From: Heracleum sosnowskyi
Taxonomy: Eukaryota > Streptophyta > Magnoliopsida > Apiales > Apiaceae
Length of the DNA: 64,000 nucleotides
Direction: 5' to 3'
Assembly: GCA_030848705.1 (NCBI GenBank)
Contig: CM061244.1
Coordinates: 52,555,190 to 52,619,189, forward strand
In this document: piece by piece, positions 22,392 to 32,822 of the stretch
Layout of the letters: each line of letters begins with the position of its first letter
How positions within the stretch are numbered: the first letter of the stretch is position 1
Notes under the pieces: generated by a model
The model's database searches: none
What the model was told of the DNA's origin: nothing
The model's input: only the letters and a program-made list of their open reading frames with translations
Translations under genes and position numbers: made by a program

Positions 22392-24934
22392 ACTTTCCCC
22401 CCTTAAAAAGATTCTGTCCCCAGAGTCTAACCTTATGAAAACAGATGCAGATACTTTTCCAGCATCTCGCTCTCAAGTTCCCAAGTCGATTCTTCAACTC
22501 TGGGATTCCTCCACAAAACCTTAACTAATTTAACAGTCTTATTCCTTAATTTCCTATCCAAACGATCCTGAATTTCTACTGGTTGTTCTACATAAGATAA
22601 ATCTGGCTCAATCTCAATAGGCTTATATTTGATCACGTGATTTGTATCAGGATTAAATCTCTTAAGCATCGACACGTGAAAAACGTTATGAACGTGCTCC
22701 ATGTGGGGTGGTAACGCTAACTCATATGCAACTTTTCCGACACGTCTTAGTATCTCAAACGGTCCTACATATCTCAGGCTAAGTTTCCCTTTCTTGCCAA
22801 ATCTTGTAACTCCTTTCCATGATGACACTTTTAGCAACACTTGATCTCCTTCTTCAAAACTCAGATCCTTCATGTCTTGGTCAGCGTACTTCCGTTGTCT
22901 GTCTTTTGCCGTAACTAGTCTTTTTCGAATGATTTTAATCTTTTCCTTCGTTTGTTGTACTAGCTCGGGTCCCAAAACTTTTCGTTCTCCCATTTTTTTT
23001 CCAATACACAGGTGACCTATATTTCCTTCCATACAATGCTTCATACGGGGGCATTCCAATACTTGCGTGATAGTTGTTGCGGTAAAAGAATTCCACTAAT
23101 GGTAAATGATCACCTCGATTGCTTTCAAAATCCATCGCACAAATTCTAAGTATATCTTCGATTGTCTGGATAGTCTATACACTGTGACTATATGTTTAAG
23201 GACGATAAACGGTACACATATTTAATTTGGTTTCTGAGCATGTCAAAACTTTCTTCCAAATCTTGAATTAAATTGAGGGTCTTGGTAAGATTCGATTGAT
23301 ACTTGAACCTTATGCTTTACTACTATCTGTTACAGATAAAACCAATTTATCCAATGAATGTTTCTCGTTGATGGAAAAAGGAAATGTACCGACTTGGTTA
23401 ATCTGTCGAACATGACTCAATTGGCATCATGAGATGTTCCTATTTCAACTCAGGAATTTCTATTGGTTGTAATTATCCACCAGGTCTTTGATTTTTAGTT
23501 TTAACTCTCTGATAGGTAAAACACTTACTTACTCATCCAGTAATATCTCTTTCATATATGTCCACCAAGATTTTCTTTTAAGCCTTGTTACATCTTCGTA
23601 CTTCTGGGATGGATTGAATACTTCGAATTCACGTGCATCATTCAGATTCAGTATCTCATTCTTTAACCATGTCACATTGGGTATCCAATTTCTACAGAAA
23701 AACCTAAAAATTCCTTTATCATCCTTTTGACTCCTTCTACTTTCTCCTGTAAAGTTACTCATGCTATCGTTCATCACTTCTGCTTGACATTGTTCTACTT
23801 TTCTCTAGCAGCTCAAGTTGAAAAGTCATTGTATATATGTTTATCATCTCCGTAGCTTGATCTGAAATACGAACCTCTATTCCTACTTTCGCAAATTCCT
23901 TGATTAGTCCTAACCATTTTCTATACCTTATGTATACAACTCCTTTTCGGTGAAAATATATTTCAAATGCTTATGATCCGAATAGATTTCATACTTTTCT
24001 TCATACAAGTAGGCCTCCAAATCAATGCGAAGACTATTGTGGCTAGTTCTCAGTCATGTGTCGGGTGTTTCCACTCGTGGTTCTTCAGCTGTCTAGAAAC
24101 ATATACAGTCATCTTATCATGTTAAATCAGTCTTGATTCTTAACACAAAGTTGTCTTCACAATTTAGTTGTTGATATTGTCCTAAGGTACATGAGTCATC
24201 ATTTTCCAGTAACAATGAATCTATTTTACCATTATGGCTCGACTAAAGAGTTTTGTTCCTCTAGCAATTTAAATACTTCCTTATCCATTTATCTTAACTC
24301 TTGGATCCTTTCTAGTAAGCTTGGTTAATGGTGTGGCTATCTTGGTATAATCCTTGAAAAACCTTCGATAATCTCCATCCAATCTCATAAAACCTCTAAC
24401 TTTTGTAGGTGTCTTAGGCCTTACTCAATTCATTAACGTTTCAACCTTAGCTGGATCCACTTGGATTCCTTCTCTACTAATTACCTGTCCTAGTAATTGT
24501 AATTCTTTCAACCAAAACTCGCACTTAGAAAACTTTGCGCACAATATCTCTTTTCTTAAAATTTCTAGGGTTATTCTAAAATGATCTGTATGCTCTTCTT
24601 CCATCTTTGAATACCTTAAGATGTCATTTATGAAAACATTCTCAAACTTATCCAAATATTTCTTAAAATTTCTATTCATCATGTTCATAAAAGTGGCAGT
24701 TGAATTCATCAAACTGAACTCCATCACTAAGAACTCATAGTGTCTATATACATCAGGTTCAAAACATCGTCTAAGGAATATCTTCGAGTTTTATTTCCAA
24801 ATGACGGTAACCGAATCATAAATAATTTTGAAAAAAAACACACTGCGTTCTTTAACTGGTCAAATCATCAATCCTTGGAAATAGGTACCTGTTCTTAATA
24901 GTTAACTTATTCAACTCATGATAATCAATGTATA
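22392..24934 (-). pseudogene. Tekay-2 pol, 3' half (RT, RNase H, integrase, chromodomain), degenerate
   Basis: Minus strand. The C-terminal part (22433-23135) is readable: IGMPPYEALYGRKYRSPVYW, GERKVLGPE, DRQRKYAD, GDQVLLKVSSWKGV, GPFEILRR, HNVFHVSMLKRF and the chromodomain VKVLWRN...EESTWELE. The middle (23140-24420) is broken by many stops and frameshifts. At 24425-24934 RT is recognisable: IDYHELNKLTIKNRY, then ATFMNMMNRNFKKYLDKF, and FINDILRYS where chromovirus RT normally has a double-Asp motif. FIND in place of FIDD means RT is dead. The frame is interrupted just before IDYHELNK by the SIRE-A insertion and resumes at 42738. It is clearly older than the element inserted in it. Confidence 0.88.
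24930..24934 (+). repeat. SIRE-A target-site duplication, left copy (gtata)
   Basis: gtata directly precedes the SIRE-A 3' LTR. The same five bases follow the 5' LTR at 42733-42737, where the gypsy RT reading frame resumes. A further gtata at 25430 lies inside SIRE-A as part of a duplicated flank. Confidence 0.9.
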
Positions 24935-25429
24935 TGTTAGGCCGAATACACAATATAATCAAGATATGTATAAGAATAACAATAAAGAACACTGTTTATG
25001 AACAATAAACTGAGTTATATTAAATAACTCTTCTCTCAGTGATGTAAAATATCACAGAGAGCTGCTAGGTTACAAGAATAATGTATTCAGTATTCGCATC
25101 CCTTTTAGGGTTAACCTATCTGTGTTTATATAGTACACAGCTACATAGATTCAATCTCTAATTGATATTCCTACAAATTAGCTATACAATTTATATCAAA
25201 TTAGGATTGCTTCTGTCTTCTGTTCCGTTTCCTTAGCTATCTCAATATATCTTGCTTCTTTCCATCTTCAAGATATATTGCTTCTAGAATCTTCATATTA
25301 GCACCGACAGCTTCAGCAAACTCTCACCCCGTCAGACTTTAACAAACTCTGACTGGCTTCTAGTATAAACTCTGATGAGTACCTGTTACTTAAACACTGA
25401 TAAACAATCATCAGCAATTATATCAAACA
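24935..25429 (-). repeat. SIRE-A 3' LTR
   Basis: Begins tgttaggccgaa and ends atcaaaca on the plus strand. It is 495 bp and near-identical to 42238-42732 (differences near 24971, 25063, 25209, 25236 and 25425). It contains two AAACTCTG motifs. The TG start on the minus strand reads TGTTTGAT rather than the TGTTAGAT of the other copies. Confidence 0.93.
25124..25132 (-). promoter_or_regulatory. TATA box in SIRE-A 3' LTR
   Basis: The minus strand reads TATATAAAC in context ACTATATAAACACAG. It is conserved at 42427-42435 and 59375-59383 in the other LTR copies. It is the probable core promoter TATA element for the minus-strand transcript; the start site itself is not visible. Confidence 0.55.
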
Positions 25430-25546
25430 GTATAATATCCTACTATCAACTTTCTTCTTGACAAACAAAACAAGTGCACCCAATTCGGATACACTAATCT
25501 TTATTACTCCCTTTTTCAGAAATCCTGCAATTGAATTGCTAACTCT
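25430..25546 (-). repeat. 117-bp copy of gypsy RT flank inside SIRE-A
   Basis: These 117 bp match 42733-42849, the gypsy sequence outside the 5' LTR, with two differences. On the minus strand they encode FLKKGVIKISVSELGALVLFVKKK, a chromovirus RT segment, directly fused to the truncated SIRE-A third ORF at about 25547. A normal element would have a polypurine tract here, as SIRE-B does at 59680. It marks a recombination event after insertion. Confidence 0.9.
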
Positions 25547-27581
25547 ATCAATCTTCAAGGCCAACTCCTTAGCAACAATATCATTGCTCAGGCCTATCAC
25601 AGCTTTGTGAGTCTCATCAAAGTGATTTGTAAGAGACTTCACTTGCACTATTGTAGCCTTTAAGTGACTAAGAAGCTCTGGATTTGAAATTTCTTTAGCA
25701 GATTTATCAACAAAATCAACAGTCCTTTGTTTAGAGAAAATACAATCTGCTCCTTACCAATTTGCATAATACATTTCTCTAAAATGAGTTTCAGTTGCAT
25801 TTTGATTTTCCTTGACAGACTCTGCAGTAGGATCCCTTAGAAAAGGTATTGATTCATTGTCATCAGAGTCTGCATGATCAGAATTTACAGAAGTGTGATC
25901 ATTATTTTCAGAAACAACTATGTCTTCATCAACATTTGCTGCTAGAGGCTCTGCAGCTTCTTCAACTACATTCTCTGCAGTAGCTTCAATATTTGACTGT
26001 GCAGCTTCATCATGAATTTGCTCTGCAACAGCTTCATTCTTCTTAGAATTAACTGCCTCAGCAACTTCTTCTTCTGCTATAGCTTCATTCATCTTTTCCA
26101 CAGCAGTTTCAACAATCTTCTCAGAAGAGACAGATTTTGCTGCCTGATCAACCTCATCACCAACTTCAAGAACGTGATTGGTGACAGAGAGAATCTCTGT
26201 ATGAGTTGCCATAGACTCTTCAATTACCAGAGTGGCTTGATCAGCTACCACATCCTCAGTGTGACAAACACTGATAGCAGGATGTGCTTCAAAATCCATG
26301 TCCAAAGGATCAACAAAATGATCAGCATCAGCATTTGCAGCATCATTGTCTTCAAAATTTACATCAGCATTTGCTCTGTCCTTTGTAGGCACAGTATCTT
26401 CAATATTTACATCAGCCTCCTGAATTACAACATCAGGAGCTACATTCTGTTCAGCTTCGGGAACAGCTGTAGGAACAACCTCAGGAACAGCTTCAGTGTC
26501 TAACTCATCAAAAAGATAGTTAGATATCAACCTTCTTCTTCTCTGAGTCAGAGTTTCAGTATCATCCTCATCATCAGAACGAGGTCTCTTTGCTCTCCTT
26601 TTCTTAGAAGGTCCAACAGAGTTTGGCACAGAAGTCTTAGATACCCCAACCTCAGTAGCTGGCTTAACAGACTTTGCTGGTTTAACAGCCCTGTGTTTGA
26701 CTCTGCCACTTTTCTGGATTGGTTGTGATGTGGATGAAGGAATTTCAGTGTTTATAGGTTCTGGTTGTTGGTCTGCTTGGATAGAATCATTCAAAAACTG
26801 TTGTACTAATGCAGACAGTAAAAGATCACCTACATTACCCTTCTTAACATTGCTTGTTGACAAGATCAGAGAATATTCGCTTGTGTAATTTAAAACAAGG
26901 AATAGCATCTTCATCAAGAATGTCTACCCCACTAACACAGGCAGAAAATAAAAGCTGACAAAACCTATCAAAGTAAACTACCCTCCTATTTTCAGTCATC
27001 TTTTCACCCATATTAATCAGAACTAGTCTACCAAAATCAAAATGAGTACCATAGATAAGATAATACCCAATTTGTAGACTTTCAGTGGGGATTGCATCCC
27101 AGTTAGTACACTTCTTTCCGAACGTTCTTGTTATGCAGTCAAAGAAAAAGCTCCACTCTTTCCTCAAGAACGGTCGCTTCAACTGACCTATCTTAGTCAA
27201 AGATCCACCATATCCTATTTCCCTCATCATCCTTAGCAAATCAGCATCACCAACAGCAATGGTGTAAGCAGAATGTTCATCAAAGCCCATCGCAGCACGA
27301 ACTGTACTAGGAGTAATAACATACTCTGTTTCCTGAAACTCAAAAACAATGGATGGTGTTCCAGAATCACCACCATCATCATAGACACCAGTTTCCCAGA
27401 AGCTCTTGATTTGTGACACAGAAAGCTTATGTGGTTCTACAAGAGCACGCCCAATGGGAGATTGGGCAAGAAAGTTCTGCATAAAATGAAACGCCTCCGG
27501 TGTGTTCTCATTAATCAAAGGAGCAGCATAGTTATTTGGAACAAATTCAAGCCCAGAAGAGACAAAAGAAGTAGAAGCCAT
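25547..27581 (-). pseudogene. SIRE-A third ORF (env-like/ORF3), C-terminally truncated
   Basis: Starts at 27581 (MASTSFVSSGLEFVP). The N-terminal ~240 residues look globular (FHFMQNFLAQSPIGRAL, KEWSFFFDCITRTFGKKC, YFDRFCQLLFSACVSGVDI) and match the same region in Copia-L and SIRE-B. A frameshift near 26855 leads into an acidic Ala/Glu/Val-rich tail with a basic patch (KKRRAKRPR). A nonsense codon follows MYYANW near 25752, and homology to SIRE-B continues to ~25547, where it stops at the duplicated gypsy flank. About 1.7 kb present in SIRE-B is missing. No membrane span is obvious. In SIRE1-type elements the ORF after pol is called env-like, but its function is unproven. Confidence 0.78.
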
Positions 27582-28979
27582 TAGTACGATTAAGAAATAA
27601 ACAGAGAATGACTTAGAGAGTATTTGAGAAAGTTTGCAGTAAGAGTGTTTGAGAAAATGTGTGTGTGACAGTAAAGTTTGAATTGGAGTAAGTTGTGAAA
27701 AGTTTAAACAAATATGTGTATTGTATATTAATACAAAATTAAAAATTAAAAACTGAAAAGTTTCTAATCAATACACATAACTATTTTACTCCGTGAAACG
27801 TGTGAGTGGGACACGTGGCACACATGTAATGACTGACAGCAGTAAATGGCAGTTTCCAATGCGCATGCGCAGTAAAAAAAGCAATAATTACCGCCTATTA
27901 CACTTTCCTAGACACTCAACCTCTCTCCTCTGTTTAATACATTTTTGAACTGTTGTCCAATCATACTCTTTTGAATTTTCAAAATAGATATCTTTTCTTG
28001 AAAGTATAATATGTCTGAAACAAAGAAATTTATTTTAATCATCAGAGATTAAAATTAAATTATCTCGGCGTAGAGTACACAGTTCATCAGTGTTTACCAA
28101 TCCTCCTCCTTTATTCATAAACTCTTTCCACAAACTGTACAGGTGTGAATATTTGTGTGTGACTTAGCAGAGTTTACTGAATATAAATATTTAGAGCATC
28201 TCAAAGTGCATAAGATCCACAAATTAAATCAGTAAAAACTGGTTGCCCAAACTCTCATTTATAAACAAAATCTGATATTGTCTAAACTCTGTACGTATAA
28301 ATTTATTATTTTCACCCTCTTCGATTTTTGATTTTTGATTTTTGATTTTTGATTTTTATTATTTTTCCAGTAATCAGTGGTTGGCACTAGTCACCAAAAA
28401 TCAAAAAATTTAGCTCTTACTTCATACAATAAGTTCATGGGTCTTCCTAGGCACAACTTGATCTCAAAGGAATTTGTGCTTATTTTTGCATCTTTTGATT
28501 TGAGGGTGAAATATGAGCAACTAATTATCAGAGTTTAGACTTTCATCAGTTAATACAGTTAATTTATGAGAGAAAGTGCAAACAGCTAATACAGACTCAG
28601 TGTATAGGATCAATAAACTAAGAGATACTATAAATATAGAGACAGTATCATGCTGTGTAAAATTTCTACACACATTTGAGATCAGAATTTATATCACTCA
28701 GAAGGATTCATGATTACTTACTGAGAATCATGCTTCATACAATTTTCTTCATCGGTCAATATGTTTCAGACAAAATCACAATCAGAGTTTAACATCAGAG
28801 TTTAGCATCAGAGTATAACTGACAGAGTATGACTGACAGAGTATGACTGACAGAGTTTAACATTATGACAGAGTATGACTTCAGAATTTTGACAAGCTAG
28901 TATGAATGACAGTTAACATATGCAAAGAATCATGAGCAACAAATCACAGAATGAGAAATTTTGAGTCTAACCAATATCT
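27582..28979 (-). other. SIRE-A spacer between pol and third ORF
   Basis: 1.4 kb without coding potential. It includes five tandem gattttt heptamers (28323-28357). A cluster of seven CAGAGT(T/A)T motifs lies in about 100 bp at 28783-28880, and scattered copies of the same motif occur at 28168, 28284 (inverted) and 28529. It probably carries the leader for the third ORF; no splice or promoter signal could be assigned. Confidence 0.6.
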
Positions 28980-30449
28980 CTAGTCAAAACCAGAGATCAT
29001 TCCAAGTTCATTTACCAGTCTTGTAAAGGTAGCTTCACTCAAAGGCTTGGTGAAGATATCTGCAAGCTGTTGGTCTGTATACACAAAATGAAGCTCAATA
29101 TTTCCTTCTTCCACATGTTCCCTGATAAAATGATACCTTATGCTGATGTGCTTGGTCATGGAATGCTGTACTGGATTACCTGTCATAGCAATAGCACTTT
29201 GATTATCACAGAAAATAGGTATTTTAGAGTACCTTAATCCATAATCCAGCAATTGGTTCTTCATCCACAAAATCTGTGCACAACAGCTACCAGCAGCAAT
29301 ATACTCTGCTTCTACTGTGGATGTGGAAATTGACTTTTGTTTCTTGTTGTACCAAGAAACTAATCTGTCACCTAAAAATTGACAGTTTCCACTTGTGCTC
29401 TTTCTATTAATCTTACAGCCTGCAAAATCTGCATCAGAGTAACCAATTAACTTAAACTCTGATTCTCTAGGGTACCACAAACCAAGAGTTATGGTTCCTT
29501 TGAGATATTTGAAAATTTTCTTCACAGCTGTTAGATGAGGCTCTCTGGGATCTGCTTGAAATCTTGCACAAAGGCAAGTTGCATACATGATGTCTGGTCT
29601 ACTTGAAGTTAGATAAAGAAGAGACCCTATCATCCCTCTGTAGTTTGTCATATCTACTGAGGCTCCTGTGTCTTTGTCTAGCTTTGTTGCAGTTGCCATA
29701 GGAGTTGTTGTAGATGAACTATCAAGCATACCAAATTTCTTGAGAAGATTTCTGGTATATTTTGCTTGATTGATAAAAATCCCATCATCTGTTTGCTTTA
29801 CTTGTAAGCCTAGAAAATAACTAAGCTCTCCCATCATGCTCATTTGATATCTTGACTGCATTAGCTTTGCAAACTTCTTACAGAGTTTATCATTAGTAGA
29901 CCCAAAGATTATGTCATCCACATAGATTTGAACTAAAAGCAGATCATTACCAATGTTGAAATAGAACAAGGTTTTATCAATTGTACCTCTAGTGAACCCA
30001 CTTTCTAAAAGAAATTGAGCCAGAGTTTCATACCATGCTCTAGGTGCTTGCTTTAGTCCATAAAGAGCTTTATCAAGCCTGTAGACATAATCTGGATGTT
30101 TGGGATCCACAAATCCAGGTGGTTGTTCAACAAAGACTTCTTCTTCAAGTTTCCCATTGAGAAAAGCACTTTTCACATCCATCTGAAAGACTTTGAACTT
30201 TTTGTGAGCAGCATATGCTAGAAAAATCCTTATGGCCTCCAATCTTGCAACTGGAGCAAAGGTTTCATCATAGTCAATTCCTTCCTGCTGTGAATAGCCT
30301 TTAGCCACAAGTCTAGCTTTATTCCTTGTAATCACTCCATCACTGTCTGTTTTGTTTCTGAAAACCCACTGTGTACCAACAATAGATCTATTTTTAGGTC
30401 TTGGTACAAGAGTCTATAGTTCATTCCTTTCAAATTCATTTAACTCTTC
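28980..30449 (-). CDS. SIRE-A reverse transcriptase and RNase H
   Basis: Continuous from about 30413 to the natural stop at 28980. RT landmarks are RNKARLVAKGYSQQEGIDYD, QMDVKSAFLNGKLEEEVFV, ALYGLKQAPRAWYE and the catalytic YVDDIIFGS. The connection reads NYRGMIGSLLYLTSSRPDIM. RNase H contains GYSDADFAGCKINRKSTSG, TVEAEYIAAGSCCAQILWM, CDNQSAIAMTGNP, TKHISIRYHFIREHV and QLADIFTKPL, the standard copia ending. All expected catalytic acids are visible. Upstream, an in-frame TAG at 30414-30416 replaces a Trp conserved in both other copia elements of this window (NVWKLVP, NKVWKLVP), and another TAG lies at 30450-30452. With those two codons the pol frame is closed, but this half is otherwise intact. 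Confidence 0.93.
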
Positions 30450-31206
30450 CTACATAGTTGTTATCCAGTTAGCATCTTGAAGAGCTTCTTCCACTTTCTT
30501 GGGCTCAGTTTGAGACAAGAATGCATGAAACAGACATTCATTAGTTGTAGCACTTCTAGTTCTCACACTAGCTTCTGGATCTCCAATTATCAAGTCAGGT
30601 GTGTGAGCTTGTGTCCACCTTCTTGCTGTAGGTAATTGGCTTCTATTATCATTATTAGATCCTCCCCCTTGATCCATGCTTTCCTGATTTTCTTCTTGAC
30701 CATTTGCATTATCTGAGGCTCCCCCTGAATTGAACTGCTCAGAGTTTGGATTTTCAGTGTTTGACTCAGAGTTTGGGATAGATTCTTCAGCTGACTCATT
30801 TTCAGAATTTGAGTCATCATTTTGAGATGTTGCTGAAGTATCTTCACGCTCCCCCTCAACTGGTTCTCCATTTTGTTCTGTCAGAGAAACTTCCTCAGTG
30901 TTTACCAGTAGAGGTTCAGAGTATGCTTCATCAGAGTTTGTTGGATTTGCTTCATCAGAGTTTACGTCATCAGAGTTTAGATCTACATTTTCAAAGCGAA
31001 GTTGATCATGATATTCTTCATCTTCTATTCCAGTTATTTTCTTGTCATCAAATGACACATGTATTGATTCCATGATCACTTTAGTTCTCAGATTGTAGAC
31101 TCTGAATGCTTTAGTTGACAGCGGGTATCCAACAAAAAATCCTTCATCAGCTTTTAAGTCAAACTTGGTCAACTGTTCAGGATGAGTTTTCAACACAAAG
31201 CATTTG
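30450..31206 (-). pseudogene. SIRE-A integrase C-terminus and pol linker
   Basis: Resumes integrase after the nested element: GCKCFVLKTHPEQLTKFDLKADEGFFVGY, AFRVYNLRT and MESIHVSFDD. A long acidic linker rich in Asn-Ser-Asp-Glu follows (VNSDEANPTNSDEAYSE); many of these residues are encoded by AACTCTGA repeats. Next come RRWTQAHTPDLIIGDP, VRTRSATTNECLFHAFLSQTEPKKVEEAL and DANWITTM, where a TAG at 30450-30452 replaces the Gln of the family's MQEE. Confidence 0.88.
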
Positions 31207-31211
31207 CATCC
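31207..31211 (+). repeat. Target-site duplication of the gag-protease element, left (catcc)
   Basis: catcc at 31207-31211 and again at 38781-38785. Joining the flanks with one copy restores the copia integrase reading HIFGCKCFVL, confirming a clean insertion. Confidence 0.92.
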
Positions 31212-32264
31212 TCTTAGCACAAAATAACGCAAGCGCACGTGGTCACAAGTAATATACGAATAAGTCAAGTTCGTTCCCACAGAGATCTAATGAGGTGTTC
31301 AATTCAATTAATGTACCTATGCAACAATGTATGATTTTTATCCACTGCTAAGACAATTAACAATTTGGGTTTGATTATCTAAAATTAACTAGAGAACAAA
31401 TTATTAAACTAAGAATTAATTAACTAAGAGGATTAAAATCGATTTATGTATATGAGAATAAAACATGGGATCCTAACTTCATTAAGTACTTCATTCAGAG
31501 TCTTTTGTCTTTAATCAATGCATGTGACGGTTGTGAAAACTAATCGGATAACACGAAATCAGTACACGCTACCTTTCAGTATACGTATACCAAACCACTT
31601 AAACATCCACAAAATAGATAGAAGTTAAGCAGACACCAATTATGCTTAGACCCTATATGTCTATAAGATTTGAAAACATAACGGTTTAACGAGCAAGTTA
31701 TCCATTCAGATTACATAGGGCAGGTAAGATGGTTAAAATCACCTACGAATCATGCATGACAAACATACATAAACCTATGCTAGCATGGCAAGTTCCAAAC
31801 CTCTATATCCACTTTCGCATTCAATAGAGATTAACAAACAATCTTAGATGTTAGCTACGCATCCAAGAAGAATAAGCACAACCAAACTAGGATATCAATT
31901 AGCCATCACACACACATCTTTAAAACAATTAACTACTAAAATCCATAAATAAATCCGTTAGAATCCCACGACAATGATTAGTTCATAATAGAACCGTTCA
32001 TCATCGTGGGTTCTGATGAAAGCATGATGAAAAACAAGAAATCAATGATGTAAATATGAATAAGAGTTAAAGGTTTAGAGGACAAATCCGGAAGCATCCA
32101 AAAGTTACAGCAAAATTGAAGAATACAAGAAAAAACTATGTCTAGATCTCCTCGTAGTCACGTTCTTCGTTCTTGGCTCCTCAATCTTATGCTCCAATAT
32201 TGAATCTGATCTCTGGTGTGTTGTGATGTATTGTGATGTGTTGATTATGTCCCCCCAAGGTGTG

Positions 32265-32272
32265 TATTTATA
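32265..32272 (-). promoter_or_regulatory. TATA box in the gag-protease element LTR
   Basis: The minus strand reads CTATAAATACACACC. It is conserved at 38245-38252 in the other LTR. It lies downstream, in transcription direction, of a short GC-rich repeat block. Probable core promoter; the start site is not visible. Confidence 0.55.
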
Positions 32273-32492
32273 GCTCCAAGTTGTCCCTCTTCCAAGCAAT
32301 TGCCGTTTTTGAGTTAGAATAGAATTACGGCAATTTCCATCTTTGAATGCAATAAGAATTGCATATTCCATGTTTACAACTGATTCTGGAAGTTTCTGGA
32401 CGCCCCAAGCAATTACCATAATGATTAGAAGTCGAATTCGTGAAAATTTCCTTATTAAAATCGAATTCTGGCAATTTCTGGCGATTCTGACT

Positions 32493-32540
32493 TCCTGGGC
32501 GGCCGCGCTGAATTCCAGTACAATTCCTGGGCGCCCGCGC
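32493..32540. repeat. GC-rich direct repeat inside an AT-rich LTR
   Basis: Two imperfect copies, tcctgggcggccgcgc (32493-32508) and tcctgggcgcccgcgc (32525-32540), are separated by 16 AT-richer bases. They are preserved in the partner LTR at 38463-38478 and 38495-38510. They lie upstream of the TATA box in the transcription direction and are CpG-dense. Confidence 0.8.
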
Positions 32541-32810
32541 AGAACCTTCTGCCTAGAATTATAGAAAATGTTGTCCTCTTCGCGTGAGCTGTAAGATCGT
32601 CAGAATCGGACTTGTAGAACTCCAGATATGGCCAAAACAGTGAAGACTGTGCAACCTACCCGGAAAATCCGAATTTTAATCAAATTAACCTCCAACTCTT
32701 GGTTCTGCAAAACTTAATGAAAACACATTAAACACACCACATACTTGAGTTCAAGTCATCAATTTAAGCCGATATGAAGCGTTCCAAGTGGATTAAAAAT
32801 CCACTTATCA

Positions 32811-32822
32811 CACCCCCAAACT
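32811..32822 (-). other. Polypurine tract of the gag-protease element
   Basis: The minus strand reads AGTTTGGGGGTG immediately before the LTR start TGATAAGTGG. This is the expected plus-strand primer position and sets the orientation. Confidence 0.8.

Larger units (their letters stand above)
31212..32810 (-). repeat. 3' LTR of the gag-protease element
   Basis: Ends ccacttatca on the plus strand (minus-strand start TGATAAGTGG). The other end reads tcttagcac against tgttagcac in the partner, a one-base change of the terminal dinucleotide. It matches 37193-38780 throughout, with a few substitutions and a roughly 10-bp length difference near 32470. Confidence 0.95.

Noticed and set aside
24935..25546. 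24935-25429 as an independent solo LTR beside SIRE-A
   Set aside because: It has gtata on both sides like a solo LTR, but the sequence beyond 25546 is SIRE third ORF and the far LTR ends at the same target site. A recombined single insertion explains both better than two insertions at one base.
26012..26503. 163-residue plus-strand open frame
   Set aside because: Antisense to the SIRE-A third ORF.
2958..27581. Calling the third ORF a retroviral-type envelope
   Set aside because: No signal peptide, membrane span or furin-like site visible; only its place after pol supports the label.
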